From: Clostridia bacterium
GTDB taxonomy: Bacteria; Bacillota; Clostridia; Christensenellales; UBA1242
Length of the DNA: 64,000 nt
NCBI GenBank assembly: GCA_017399265.1
Contig: JAFQDL010000004.1
Coordinates: forward strand, 1-64,000
Reading direction: 5' to 3'
In this document: piece after piece, positions 1-8,124 of the stretch
How the letters are laid out: the number at the start of each line of letters is the position of its first letter
Numbering within the stretch: position 1 is the first letter of the stretch
Notes under the pieces: model-generated
Seen by the model: only the letters and a program-made list of their open reading frames with translations
What the model was told of the DNA's origin: nothing
Database searches by the model: none
Program-made: the position numbers and the translations under genes

Positions 1-24
1 ATGTATGTATGTATGTATGTATGT
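1..24. repeat. ATGT tetranucleotide microsatellite (6 units)
   Basis: Six perfect head-to-tail copies of ATGT occupy the very start of the window and may continue upstream. The repeat directly abuts a GC-rich inverted-repeat element. Such a tract can change length by polymerase slippage, but no reading frame here is seen to depend on it. Confidence 0.9.
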
Positions 25-135
25 GCGACTTTTCGCCCGCCTTGGGCGATTAGCCCAAGGGCGGCAAAGCCTCGGGAGGAAAATCCTCCGAGGCTTTTTA
101 TGTTGCCCGTTTGGGCAAACATTACGAAAAGTCGC
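25..135. repeat. GC-rich three-armed inverted-repeat element
   Basis: A perfect 11-bp inverted repeat (GCGACTTTTCG at 25-35, its complement at 125-135) encloses three further hairpins: 40-47 with 53-60, 69-80 with 84-94 (one bulged G), and 103-108 with 113-118. The whole folds as a cloverleaf-like four-way structure and is much richer in GC than its surroundings. The middle arm is followed by a short T run, so part could act as a terminator for a gene left of the window. It resembles a small non-coding repetitive element, but no second copy is present here, so mobility is inference. Confidence 0.7.
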
Positions 136-335
136 TGTTTAATATGTTAATATAATAAATACTAGTAAAGTATTCAATAATATTCTGCCCAAATATAATT
201 GCTTAGCAGAATATAAAAATTTTTTCCCATAAATTGTAAAATGTTTACATAATTTAGAATTTTACACACAAAATAATCGTGTAGAATAAATGTTACAAAA
301 ATTTTTCAAATTGGCTTCAGATTGGTTAAATATAG

Positions 336-364
336 TTGACATTTTTTTTATTAAAGTATAAACT
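336..364 (+). promoter_or_regulatory. Promoter for the 409 surface-protein gene
   Basis: TTGACA at 336-341 is followed after 17 bases by TAAACT at 359-364 (TATAAA at 357-362 gives a 15-base spacer). A GGAG ribosome site lies about 14 bases before the ATG at 409. The stretch 136-335 is AT-rich, and I see nothing else definite in it. Confidence 0.55.
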
Positions 365-408
365 CTACATGTTACAAATTATAATTTTAAGGAGAATTAC
401 TAACAATT

Positions 409-3400
409 ATGAAAGGCAACCATATTTATAAGCAAACTTCTAAGATTTTAATCATACTTACAATGATGTTTGCATTCTTATGCTCTCCTATTACAAAGTT
501 GTTTACTAAGGTAAGCAAAGTATTTGCTGCTGACAAATCACAACTTACAAATGTGGAAGGTAAAAAAGTTCAAGTAGTAGGTTTTGACTCTACTGCTGTT
601 TTGGGAGATGCTGTAAGACTTCCAAAAGTTATAGTTGATGGCACTAATTATGATGCTAAAACTAATGACGAAACTAATTTAATATACGATATCAAATGCA
701 CAACAAGCAAAGATAAAGTGTCTAAAGATGATATTACACTTGGTAATGATGGATATTATTACTTTACTCCAGCTACAGAGGGTGTATACACTTTAGATAT
801 CCATACAGTTAATGAAAATCAATTAGTAACATACGCTAAAGGTCTTCAAATCACTGTTTCAAAATCTACTGCATCTTTTACTGTTACTAATAGTGCAGTT
901 ATGAACGGAAGCAATACAGCATATGTATTACCAGAAAAAATTAGCTTAGCTACTCTTGCTAGCGCAGATTTCAAGATGCCTGCTGCAGTGGTAGACGAAA
1001 ATGCTGTTGATGGTGATATGGTATTGAAACTTATCCCAGCTGGTTCTGCAGAAACAAATGCTATTACATTACAATTAAATCATGTACAAGATGGTACTGA
1101 TTATTATACTATTAGCGAGAGCGATAGAACTGCATTAACTACAGCAAATAAATTAGGACAATATACTTTTAAGTATTCATATCTTAAAAATGACGTAAAA
1201 ATTGCTAGCGACGTTACTTTAAAAACAGAAGTTGTTGCTGACAATACTTTTGCTGACGACATTGAATTAAAGATTAGTACACTTACTTCTTCAGTAGAAC
1301 TTTCTGCTGGTGAGATCGGTAATTGGATTACTTTACCTACAGCTACTGTTTATGACAAATCAACTGGCACAACAGATAGCCTTCCTGTTGCATTAAATAT
1401 TAATGTTACTGCAAACAGCGATGTTCAAGGTAATGTAAATATTGAATATGATGGTTATAATTTTAAAGCGAACAAATTAGGTACTTATACTGTTACTTAT
1501 ACTGCAACATATCCATATACTAACAAAACAGTAGAAAAAGTATTCAATATCACACTAAAAGATACAACTAGCCCAACAGTTAAATTTGTTGAAGCTTATG
1601 ATAGAAATGCTTATTTCCAAACAAATACAGATGCTACAGAAGAAGAATTCTTAGATAGTCTTACAGATTATGCTGATTCTATTAAATCCGTATATGTTAT
1701 GTCTGGTGATGAAATGAGTATCGTTCTTCCAGCAATCTATGCAGAAGACAACTCAACTGATGGTAATTTTACATTCACAAGAGAAGTTGTTAAGCCAAAT
1801 AATGAGGTTACTACTATTTCTACTGCAGCTAACCAAACTCATTCATTTACAGCAACTGCAGAAGGTGTATATACACTTAACTATAAAGCAACTGATCCAA
1901 ATGGAAAAACTACAACTGCAAAATATCAATTTGTAGTAGTTAAGCCAGCAACTCTTATTAGCCTTGATGCTAAAGCAGAAGGGGATATTGCTAAGTTATC
2001 TAAGCCAATCATTACAACTGGTACTGTTAACAGAACAGTAGACGATAATGGTGTTATCACATTTGCTGTTCCTACAGCTTCTGATGCTTTGAGTGATGCT
2101 TTCAAAGATGAATTCTCTGCATTAAAGAAATATTCTTCTAACTGGAAGAGTGATATCAAAATCACAACTACTATTCAAGCATATACTTCTGCTGATGCAG
2201 AAATTACAGGTGCTAGTTATACTTTCACTAATGACGATATCAATACTAAGACTAATAAATATGAATTAGATTTGAGTGAACATCCAGAATTAGTAACAGG
2301 TGCTGTTTCATATTATTTAATTCATTATTCTGCTACAACTGATTGGATGACAGAAACTGCTGTTCAATTAGCTGCTAAAACTGCACAATCTAGTAAGATT
2401 GAATATATCAATGCTGCAAGTGATATCACTGCTGCAGAGATTAACTTTGCTTCTTATGGTGATTATAAGATTATTGCTACAGAAACTTATTCTGATTTGA
2501 TTTATGCTCATAATGATGAACATATTAACGCTGTAGTTCAAAGCTATAATGATAAAAAACAAGCTGGAGATCAATTGTATAATACTGTTATAGGTCTAAA
2601 TGGTATGATCACTGATGGTACAACTCCAATTGCTCCATTTAACCAATATTCTTCAGAAAATAATCAAATGGTAAAATTACCAAACTTAATTATTACTGAT
2701 GCTGAAGATGGTACTTCTATGTCAGTTACAGGTACTTTAACAGATGCTCAAGGTAATTCTTCTTCATTTGTTCCACAAGTTACAGGAATGGAAGTTGTGG
2801 CAGGTAAGTACACATATTATGTAACTCTTGGCGAACACAAATTAACTAGTGCTGGTTTATATACTATCACTATTACTGCTAAAGATAAAGGTGGCAATAT
2901 TTCTCTTTATTCATTTGGTTTAAATGTAAATGATACAACTAGTCCATCAGATATTACTCTAGATGCTGATATTATTGGTGAGAGAACTATTAATAAGACT
3001 TTCTATACTGGCGAATTTATTTATTATCCAGAAGCAGATATCAAAGACAATGGTTCAGATGCACAAGAATGTACTTATGTTGTAGAGCTTACATCTAGCC
3101 CTGCTGGTGCTAAAGTTGTAGAAAATCAATACAACAGAGGTTTCAAAACTTTAACTGCAGGTACTTATGAGATTACTTATACTTGTAAAGATAAAGCAGG
3201 TAATGAATTAGTAAAAGTTTATGCCCTAGAAGTAACAGCTAAAAATCACACAACTATATCTGTTGCAGAATTCCAAAAAGATTATGTTTGGGATGTAACA
3301 ACTACTACTAAAGAAATTAAATTACCTTATGGTGTTGCTATTAACAATGTAGATCCATCTATCAATGGTGAGAAGATCAAACCAGTAGTTAAGACTAAAT

Positions 3401-3957
3401 CTGGTACTACTCAAACTGTTAAAGAAGATGGTGACAACTACAAGTTCAATGCTACTCAGGGTGTTTATACAGTAACTTACAAATATGATAGTGCTACTAC
3501 TGTAGAATATACTTTGAATATCGGTGACGTAGATGCTCCAAAACTTACTTGGAAAGAAGAAGTTCCAACAAGTCTTAATTTAAATGATGCATGGGGTGCT
3601 GATTTAGAATCTAAATTCACTCTATCTGACTTCAAAAATGGCTTAAAGAACGACGAAAATGTAGAAATTCTTTCTATCAAATTAAAGACTCCAAGTAATA
3701 CAACTATTTCTAACTTTGGTACAGATAACTATACATTCAAAGAAGAAGGTAACTATACTCTAACTATAGAATACACTGATGGCGTTACTACTAATACTGT
3801 AACAAAAACTATCACTGTAGCAAGTGAAGAGGTTGAACCAGAGAATAATATCAACAATGTTGTTGGAACAATTTTACTTATTGCTTCAATTGTAATTGTT
3901 GGTGGTGTTGTAGTTTATCTTACTATAACAAGTAGAAACAAATCTTCTAAGAAGTAA
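409..3957 (+). CDS. Large anchored surface protein with Ig-like repeats
   Basis: The 1182-residue product has a basic N-terminus and a hydrophobic segment ending near Ala-Ala (about residues 11-41), consistent with a signal peptide. The rest is beta-rich, Thr/Asp/Asn-rich repeats with recurring patterns such as G-x-Y-T-[IVL]-T-[YV] and phrases like KDKAGN and DTTSP, typical of bacterial Ig-like or cadherin-like wall proteins. Near the end is a hydrophobic helix (about 1148-1172) followed by RNKSSKK. No LPXTG motif precedes it, so it is probably held by the helix and basic tail rather than by sortase. It is a single-gene unit with its own promoter and a downstream terminator. The ligand or role is not recognisable; adhesion or a surface coat is a guess. 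Confidence 0.75.
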   Translation: MKGNHIYKQTSKILIILTMMFAFLCSPITKLFTKVSKVFAADKSQLTNVEGKKVQVVGFDSTAVLGDAVRLPKVIVDGTNYDAKTNDETNLIYDIKCTTSKDKVSKDDITLGNDGYYYFTPATEGVYTLDIHTVNENQLVTYAKGLQITVSKSTASFTVTNSAVMNGSNTAYVLPEKISLATLASADFKMPAAVVDENAVDGDMVLKLIPAGSAETNAITLQLNHVQDGTDYYTISESDRTALTTANKLGQYTFKYSYLKNDVKIASDVTLKTEVVADNTFADDIELKISTLTSSVELSAGEIGNWITLPTATVYDKSTGTTDSLPVALNINVTANSDVQGNVNIEYDGYNFKANKLGTYTVTYTATYPYTNKTVEKVFNITLKDTTSPTVKFVEAYDRNAYFQTNTDATEEEFLDSLTDYADSIKSVYVMSGDEMSIVLPAIYAEDNSTDGNFTFTREVVKPNNEVTTISTAANQTHSFTATAEGVYTLNYKATDPNGKTTTAKYQFVVVKPATLISLDAKAEGDIAKLSKPIITTGTVNRTVDDNGVITFAVPTASDALSDAFKDEFSALKKYSSNWKSDIKITTTIQAYTSADAEITGASYTFTNDDINTKTNKYELDLSEHPELVTGAVSYYLIHYSATTDWMTETAVQLAAKTAQSSKIEYINAASDITAAEINFASYGDYKIIATETYSDLIYAHNDEHINAVVQSYNDKKQAGDQLYNTVIGLNGMITDGTTPIAPFNQYSSENNQMVKLPNLIITDAEDGTSMSVTGTLTDAQGNSSSFVPQVTGMEVVAGKYTYYVTLGEHKLTSAGLYTITITAKDKGGNISLYSFGLNVNDTTSPSDITLDADIIGERTINKTFYTGEFIYYPEADIKDNGSDAQECTYVVELTSSPAGAKVVENQYNRGFKTLTAGTYEITYTCKDKAGNELVKVYALEVTAKNHTTISVAEFQKDYVWDVTTTTKEIKLPYGVAINNVDPSINGEKIKPVVKTKSGTTQTVKEDGDNYKFNATQGVYTVTYKYDSATTVEYTLNIGDVDAPKLTWKEEVPTSLNLNDAWGADLESKFTLSDFKNGLKNDENVEILSIKLKTPSNTTISNFGTDNYTFKEEGNYTLTIEYTDGVTTNTVTKTITVASEEVEPENNINNVVGTILLIASIVIVGGVVVYLTITSRNKSSKK

Positions 3958-3988
3958 GATACTAAATAAATGTTTTTAAGCTAAAAGG

Positions 3989-4027
3989 ATAAATATGCAA
4001 TATTAAGCATATTTATTCTTTTTTTGT
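3989..4027 (+). terminator. Rho-independent terminator after the surface-protein gene
   Basis: A perfect 10-bp stem (ATAAATATGC at 3989-3998 with its complement at 4007-4016) has an 8-base loop and is followed by a T-rich run. Confidence 0.8.
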
Positions 4028-4409
4028 TGTTTTGCGTTGTGAGCTATTTGGTTTTAAAATGCTTAAATTAGTACATCTACTCTAGAATATTTGATTTTAT
4101 ATAAATGTCGTATTTGCATAAATATAACTTATTTGTAGCGGTTTAATGGTATGTGGATATTAATATGTTATTTAGTAATTAAAAGTAATATAATTACTTC
4201 ATGTATTGATAGTAATATATTAATAATTTAAAAAAATAAAAGTTTATTTTGTGTAAGTAAAATAAGGGTTAAGAAAATGTAATATTTTTAAATATATTCT
4301 ATTAATTTGCCATATATTATATTTTGTTGTAAAATACATAATATATAAATATATAGTGGTGTACTGCACCTAAAGTATTTTTTTAATAATTACAGATGAG
4401 GAGAATTTT
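4028..4409. other. AT-rich intergenic region before the VirB6-like operon
   Basis: About 380 bases without a credible gene. It must hold the promoter of the three-gene operon at 4410-10317; several TATAAT-like stretches lie at 4340-4360, but no convincing -35/-10 pair stands out. A small hairpin (GGTG, five bases, CACC) sits near 4358-4370, and a GAGGAG ribosome site lies just before the ATG at 4410. Confidence 0.5.
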
Positions 4410-7229
4410 ATGGCAATTATTGCAGTATTGATACTAATTCCAGCGATAATAGAAACAGTTATATTTGGTATTAATTTAACTATTTATACAACATTTTATT
4501 TAATGTATTTTATTGCTAGATGGATATTATTGGGAATTGACTTTTGTCAAACTGTAGTGCGTAGATTTTGTGGATTGGATGGAGGGGTGTCTTTGGATCC
4601 GAATACGCCTGCAGATGGTGAAGATATTGTTTTTGCATTAGTTCAAAATGATGCGATTAGGACTGCATTTTTAACTATTCTGATAACATGTGCAGTTATG
4701 GTAATCTTCTTTACTATGTTGCAGATTATTAGATCAGAATACACAACAGAAGGCAGTAAGAATGCTAAGGGGCCTATTATTAAGACAGCTCTAAAGTCTT
4801 TATTCCTATTCGGTTTAATCCCTGTAGCATCTATGCTTGGTATTGTATTGTGTAATGATTTATTATTTATAGTAGATAAGGCAACAACTTCTGATTCAAA
4901 GGCTTCTTTGGCTGGTTTAATATTTGTCTCTGCTGCGGAAGATGCTAATACTTATCGGCGGGCCGCTCGGGGAGATGATAAAGCCGTAGAGTGGGTTCTT
5001 GATCCTGTTGCCGTGACTGGAACAGGTGCAGTTTCTATTGCTTTGGCAGGATATCTTGGTGATAATGTTTATGATTCGGAATATGGTGTAATGCATGGAC
5101 ATTATGGTTATTGTAAAGTTTATATAGATAAAAATGGTCAAATTAAAGGTTCTGAAAGAGTTTTAGGTGGTGAAATGATACCTACGACGGAAGAAGGTGC
5201 GAAAATTCTTGATGGATATTTTAAGAGGCTATCAACTGCCGTATTAGATGAAGATAAAGATGCTAGGCCTCGCGTTGTTCAGAAGACAAATACAGTTTTA
5301 ACATTGTTTGACGGAGAAGTCGTTTCTTATACAAATACTAGAGCTGTTATATATTTTTATAATTTAACAAATATTAACTATATATTTTTATTCGCTGGCG
5401 GATGGTTTGCTTTAAAAGCAGTTTGGACTACAATGTTTGGTGTAATTATGAGGATGTACAGATTGGCTGTATTGTTTGTAATTTCTCCATTCCCAGTATC
5501 TTTGTCTGTACTTGATAATGGACAGGCACTCAACAAGTGGAAACAGCTCTTTATATCCAACCTATTCTCCGCATATGGAGTAACAGTAGCCCTAAATCTT
5601 ATATTTACTATCATTCCAATTGTTGATAAAATAACAGTATTTTCAGGTGTTTGGTATGCAGGATTATTCAATATTGTCGTACGAATGATTATAGTAATTG
5701 TTGGCTGTATGATGATCAAGGATATTGCTGGTATGATGTCGGGATTCTTTGGTGGCGGTAATGCTATGGATGAGGGTGAAGGCATGGCTAAGCAAGTGGG
5801 TGATACCGCTATGGCTGGTGTAAAGGCTGCTGCAACTGTTGCAGCCGTGGTCGGTACAGCAGGCGCTGGAGCTGCTGCGTTAGGCGCTGGAGCTGCGAAA
5901 TTTGCCGGAAAGTTTGCAGGGAAGGCTGGTGCAAAAATTGCAAAGTCTCAAGTTGCGAAAAAGGCTGGCGCTAAAGCTAAAAAGGCTGGAGCTTGGGTAA
6001 AGGATAAGGCTGGAGCTCTTGGAAATAAGTTAAAAAACTCAGCACCCGGTCAATGGGTTCAAAATACAGCTGAAACTGTTGGAAATAAAGTTGGTGAATG
6101 GGGTGGTTCAATTAGGAATGCTGCTGGCAACTTGGTAACAAGTGTAGGGAATGTAGATATATCAGGATTCCTTGGAGCGGCTCCAGGCACAACAATAGGT
6201 AGTGTAGCTAAAGCTGGGGTAAAGATGGCTAAGAAAACTGGTAGAACATTGAAGAAGGCCGGTGCAGGTTTGAAGAAGTCGTTTATTGAAACTAGAAATG
6301 ATTTGGAAGAAGATGGAACATATGCAAAGACTAGGGATAGAATGATGTTCTCTGGTCAAGTTTTCAAAACAATGGCTCAATCGTCTAAATTGTATCAAAC
6401 TGTTAAAGCTGGTTCTTTTGGTCTTATTGATTCTGGTGATAGGGCTAAGATACGACAAGCTGCAGCAGGCGAAGATCCTTATAAAAAGGCAATACAAAGT
6501 GAAGCTGATAAAGCAAGGACTAAATATGTTGAAGTTGACGATGGTACTGGATTAAAGAGACAGGTTGAGAGGGGAAAAGGATTATTAGGCAAGAAAGATG
6601 CTGGATACCATGTAAGATCTGAGCAGAGAGCTAAAGAGAAGGAGCTTTTAGAAGGTTTAAACTACGACTCAATTGAAGATTTGAATAGGGCAGTTGCTAA
6701 TATGGATTATGTGCTTACAAAATTTGCCAGAGGTGAGGGCGCTGATTTGACTAGAGTTGAAATTGAAAATGCTGCAGTTACTTTGAGAGAAACCAGTAAA
6801 GGTGCAAAGACTGAACAACAAGGCGAAGACATGAATGATTTTGCTGATATTCTTGATAATGCTTTAAAACATGAAAAAGGAACTGGTGCATTTGCTGATT
6901 TTGGAAGGCAATTAGCTAATTCAATGGAAAGTAGGGGATATTCTAAAGATTCTTTAGCTGGAAAGACTGTGAATTTAGCAGATGATGCTAAAGTGAAGAT
7001 AGATATGGATCCTTCAGCATTAACTAAATTTAAAGATTTAGCAAAAAATACTGGGCTTATTCAAGCATTAAATGATCCAAATATTAATAAGAACTTTAGG
7101 TTAATGATTACCAAAGCTCATGAGGCAGCAACTCAAAAATTTCAAAATCAAAAAATAGATCCTAAATCAGGTAATAAGACAGAAGAACTTCTAAGACAAT
7201 TGATATCAGAAGTCCAAAAGTTAAAGTAG
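4410..7229 (+). CDS. VirB6/TrbL-like polytopic membrane protein
   Basis: The 939-residue product has a membrane half (about residues 1-450) and a soluble Ala/Gly/Lys-rich, then helical, half. Hydrophobic segments lie at about 1-40, 85-110, 125-150, 320-345, 350-375, 385-415 and 425-450. The stretch around RMYRLAVLFVISPFPVSLS, then a W-K-x-L-F-I-S-N-L-F-S-A-Y-G pattern, resembles the core of VirB6/TrbL-type channel proteins of Gram-positive conjugative elements. An AGAGAAALGAGAAK-like low-complexity linker follows the last helix. It leads an operon with two unknown genes 7 and 30 bases downstream. No VirB4 ATPase, coupling protein, relaxase or integrase is visible. A membrane channel or scaffold is likely; a conjugative role is inference. 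Confidence 0.6.
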   Translation: MAIIAVLILIPAIIETVIFGINLTIYTTFYLMYFIARWILLGIDFCQTVVRRFCGLDGGVSLDPNTPADGEDIVFALVQNDAIRTAFLTILITCAVMVIFFTMLQIIRSEYTTEGSKNAKGPIIKTALKSLFLFGLIPVASMLGIVLCNDLLFIVDKATTSDSKASLAGLIFVSAAEDANTYRRAARGDDKAVEWVLDPVAVTGTGAVSIALAGYLGDNVYDSEYGVMHGHYGYCKVYIDKNGQIKGSERVLGGEMIPTTEEGAKILDGYFKRLSTAVLDEDKDARPRVVQKTNTVLTLFDGEVVSYTNTRAVIYFYNLTNINYIFLFAGGWFALKAVWTTMFGVIMRMYRLAVLFVISPFPVSLSVLDNGQALNKWKQLFISNLFSAYGVTVALNLIFTIIPIVDKITVFSGVWYAGLFNIVVRMIIVIVGCMMIKDIAGMMSGFFGGGNAMDEGEGMAKQVGDTAMAGVKAAATVAAVVGTAGAGAAALGAGAAKFAGKFAGKAGAKIAKSQVAKKAGAKAKKAGAWVKDKAGALGNKLKNSAPGQWVQNTAETVGNKVGEWGGSIRNAAGNLVTSVGNVDISGFLGAAPGTTIGSVAKAGVKMAKKTGRTLKKAGAGLKKSFIETRNDLEEDGTYAKTRDRMMFSGQVFKTMAQSSKLYQTVKAGSFGLIDSGDRAKIRQAAAGEDPYKKAIQSEADKARTKYVEVDDGTGLKRQVERGKGLLGKKDAGYHVRSEQRAKEKELLEGLNYDSIEDLNRAVANMDYVLTKFARGEGADLTRVEIENAAVTLRETSKGAKTEQQGEDMNDFADILDNALKHEKGTGAFADFGRQLANSMESRGYSKDSLAGKTVNLADDAKVKIDMDPSALTKFKDLAKNTGLIQALNDPNINKNFRLMITKAHEAATQKFQNQKIDPKSGNKTEELLRQLISEVQKLK

Positions 7230-7236
7230 GTGATAT

Positions 7237-8094
7237 ATGTTAGATAAAATTAAAATGAGAAAGATTAGATATGATGTTTTATCGTATATCAATAGTATAC
7301 AATTAATTGATAAAGTGACTAATTTTGTAGACAATGTGGATGTGTACAAGGATGATGTAGTATTTGTCAACGATTTGTTAAGAGCTACTAACTTAGATTA
7401 TGAAGCAGATATTAATGTAATTGTAGAAAAATTAAAGCAATATGTGGTTGATTTTGAAGATATAAATAACATTGAACATTCGATTATTCTGGATTATATT
7501 GAAAAAGTAAATGAAGTTAGTGAAACTGAGGATGAAGAAAAAATAGAAGAAATGACTGAAAATATAGGTAATTTTATATTTCAGTTGGTACAGATACAAT
7601 TTTTGCAAAAGAATCTATTGTTGTCTACTTCTAATGTATATTATTTAGGTGATGATGGTAATATTTATGATCGTGAATCCGATAAAATGGTAATTAAGAA
7701 GTCTGAAATAGTTAAAGAAGATATTGATCATAATTCAGATGTTTTTCAACAAAAAGTATTGTATTATTTTACTAATATCATTGTAGAAAATAGTAAAAAA
7801 TTGATTACAATGCTAGATTTTGATGATGATGGTTATTATATCACTTTGGACGGCGATGATTTGTTTAGTGAATCTGAAAAGAGCGAAATTTTAGATGAGC
7901 ATTCTAAAAGAGTTTGTTTAATGACTGGTTATGATGATGTGATAAGAGAGCAATACAAAGCCTATCTAAAGGAAAATGGATTAGTTTATTGGTTTAACAA
8001 AAGCGATACAATTGATACTGTAACAAATGATGGCATTAGCGAATTAGAAGAAAATAAAGAATCAAAAATGAGTGAAAATAGTGGAGAAAAATAA
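7237..8094 (+). CDS. Acidic protein of unknown function, VirB6-like operon
   Basis: A 285-residue, strongly acidic, soluble protein without a signal peptide or membrane helix. I do not recognise a family. It is predicted mostly helical, with Asp/Glu-rich stretches (around residues 100-120 and 195-215). The ATG lies 7 bases after the upstream stop codon, with an AGGTGA ribosome site overlapping the junction, so it is probably translationally coupled to the VirB6-like gene. Its context suggests a cytoplasmic partner of that membrane protein; this is inference from operon position only. Confidence 0.65.
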   Translation: MLDKIKMRKIRYDVLSYINSIQLIDKVTNFVDNVDVYKDDVVFVNDLLRATNLDYEADINVIVEKLKQYVVDFEDINNIEHSIILDYIEKVNEVSETEDEEKIEEMTENIGNFIFQLVQIQFLQKNLLLSTSNVYYLGDDGNIYDRESDKMVIKKSEIVKEDIDHNSDVFQQKVLYYFTNIIVENSKKLITMLDFDDDGYYITLDGDDLFSESEKSEILDEHSKRVCLMTGYDDVIREQYKAYLKENGLVYWFNKSDTIDTVTNDGISELEENKESKMSENSGEK

Positions 8095-8124
8095 ATTAAA
8101 GTATATTAAAGAAGGATGTAATAA

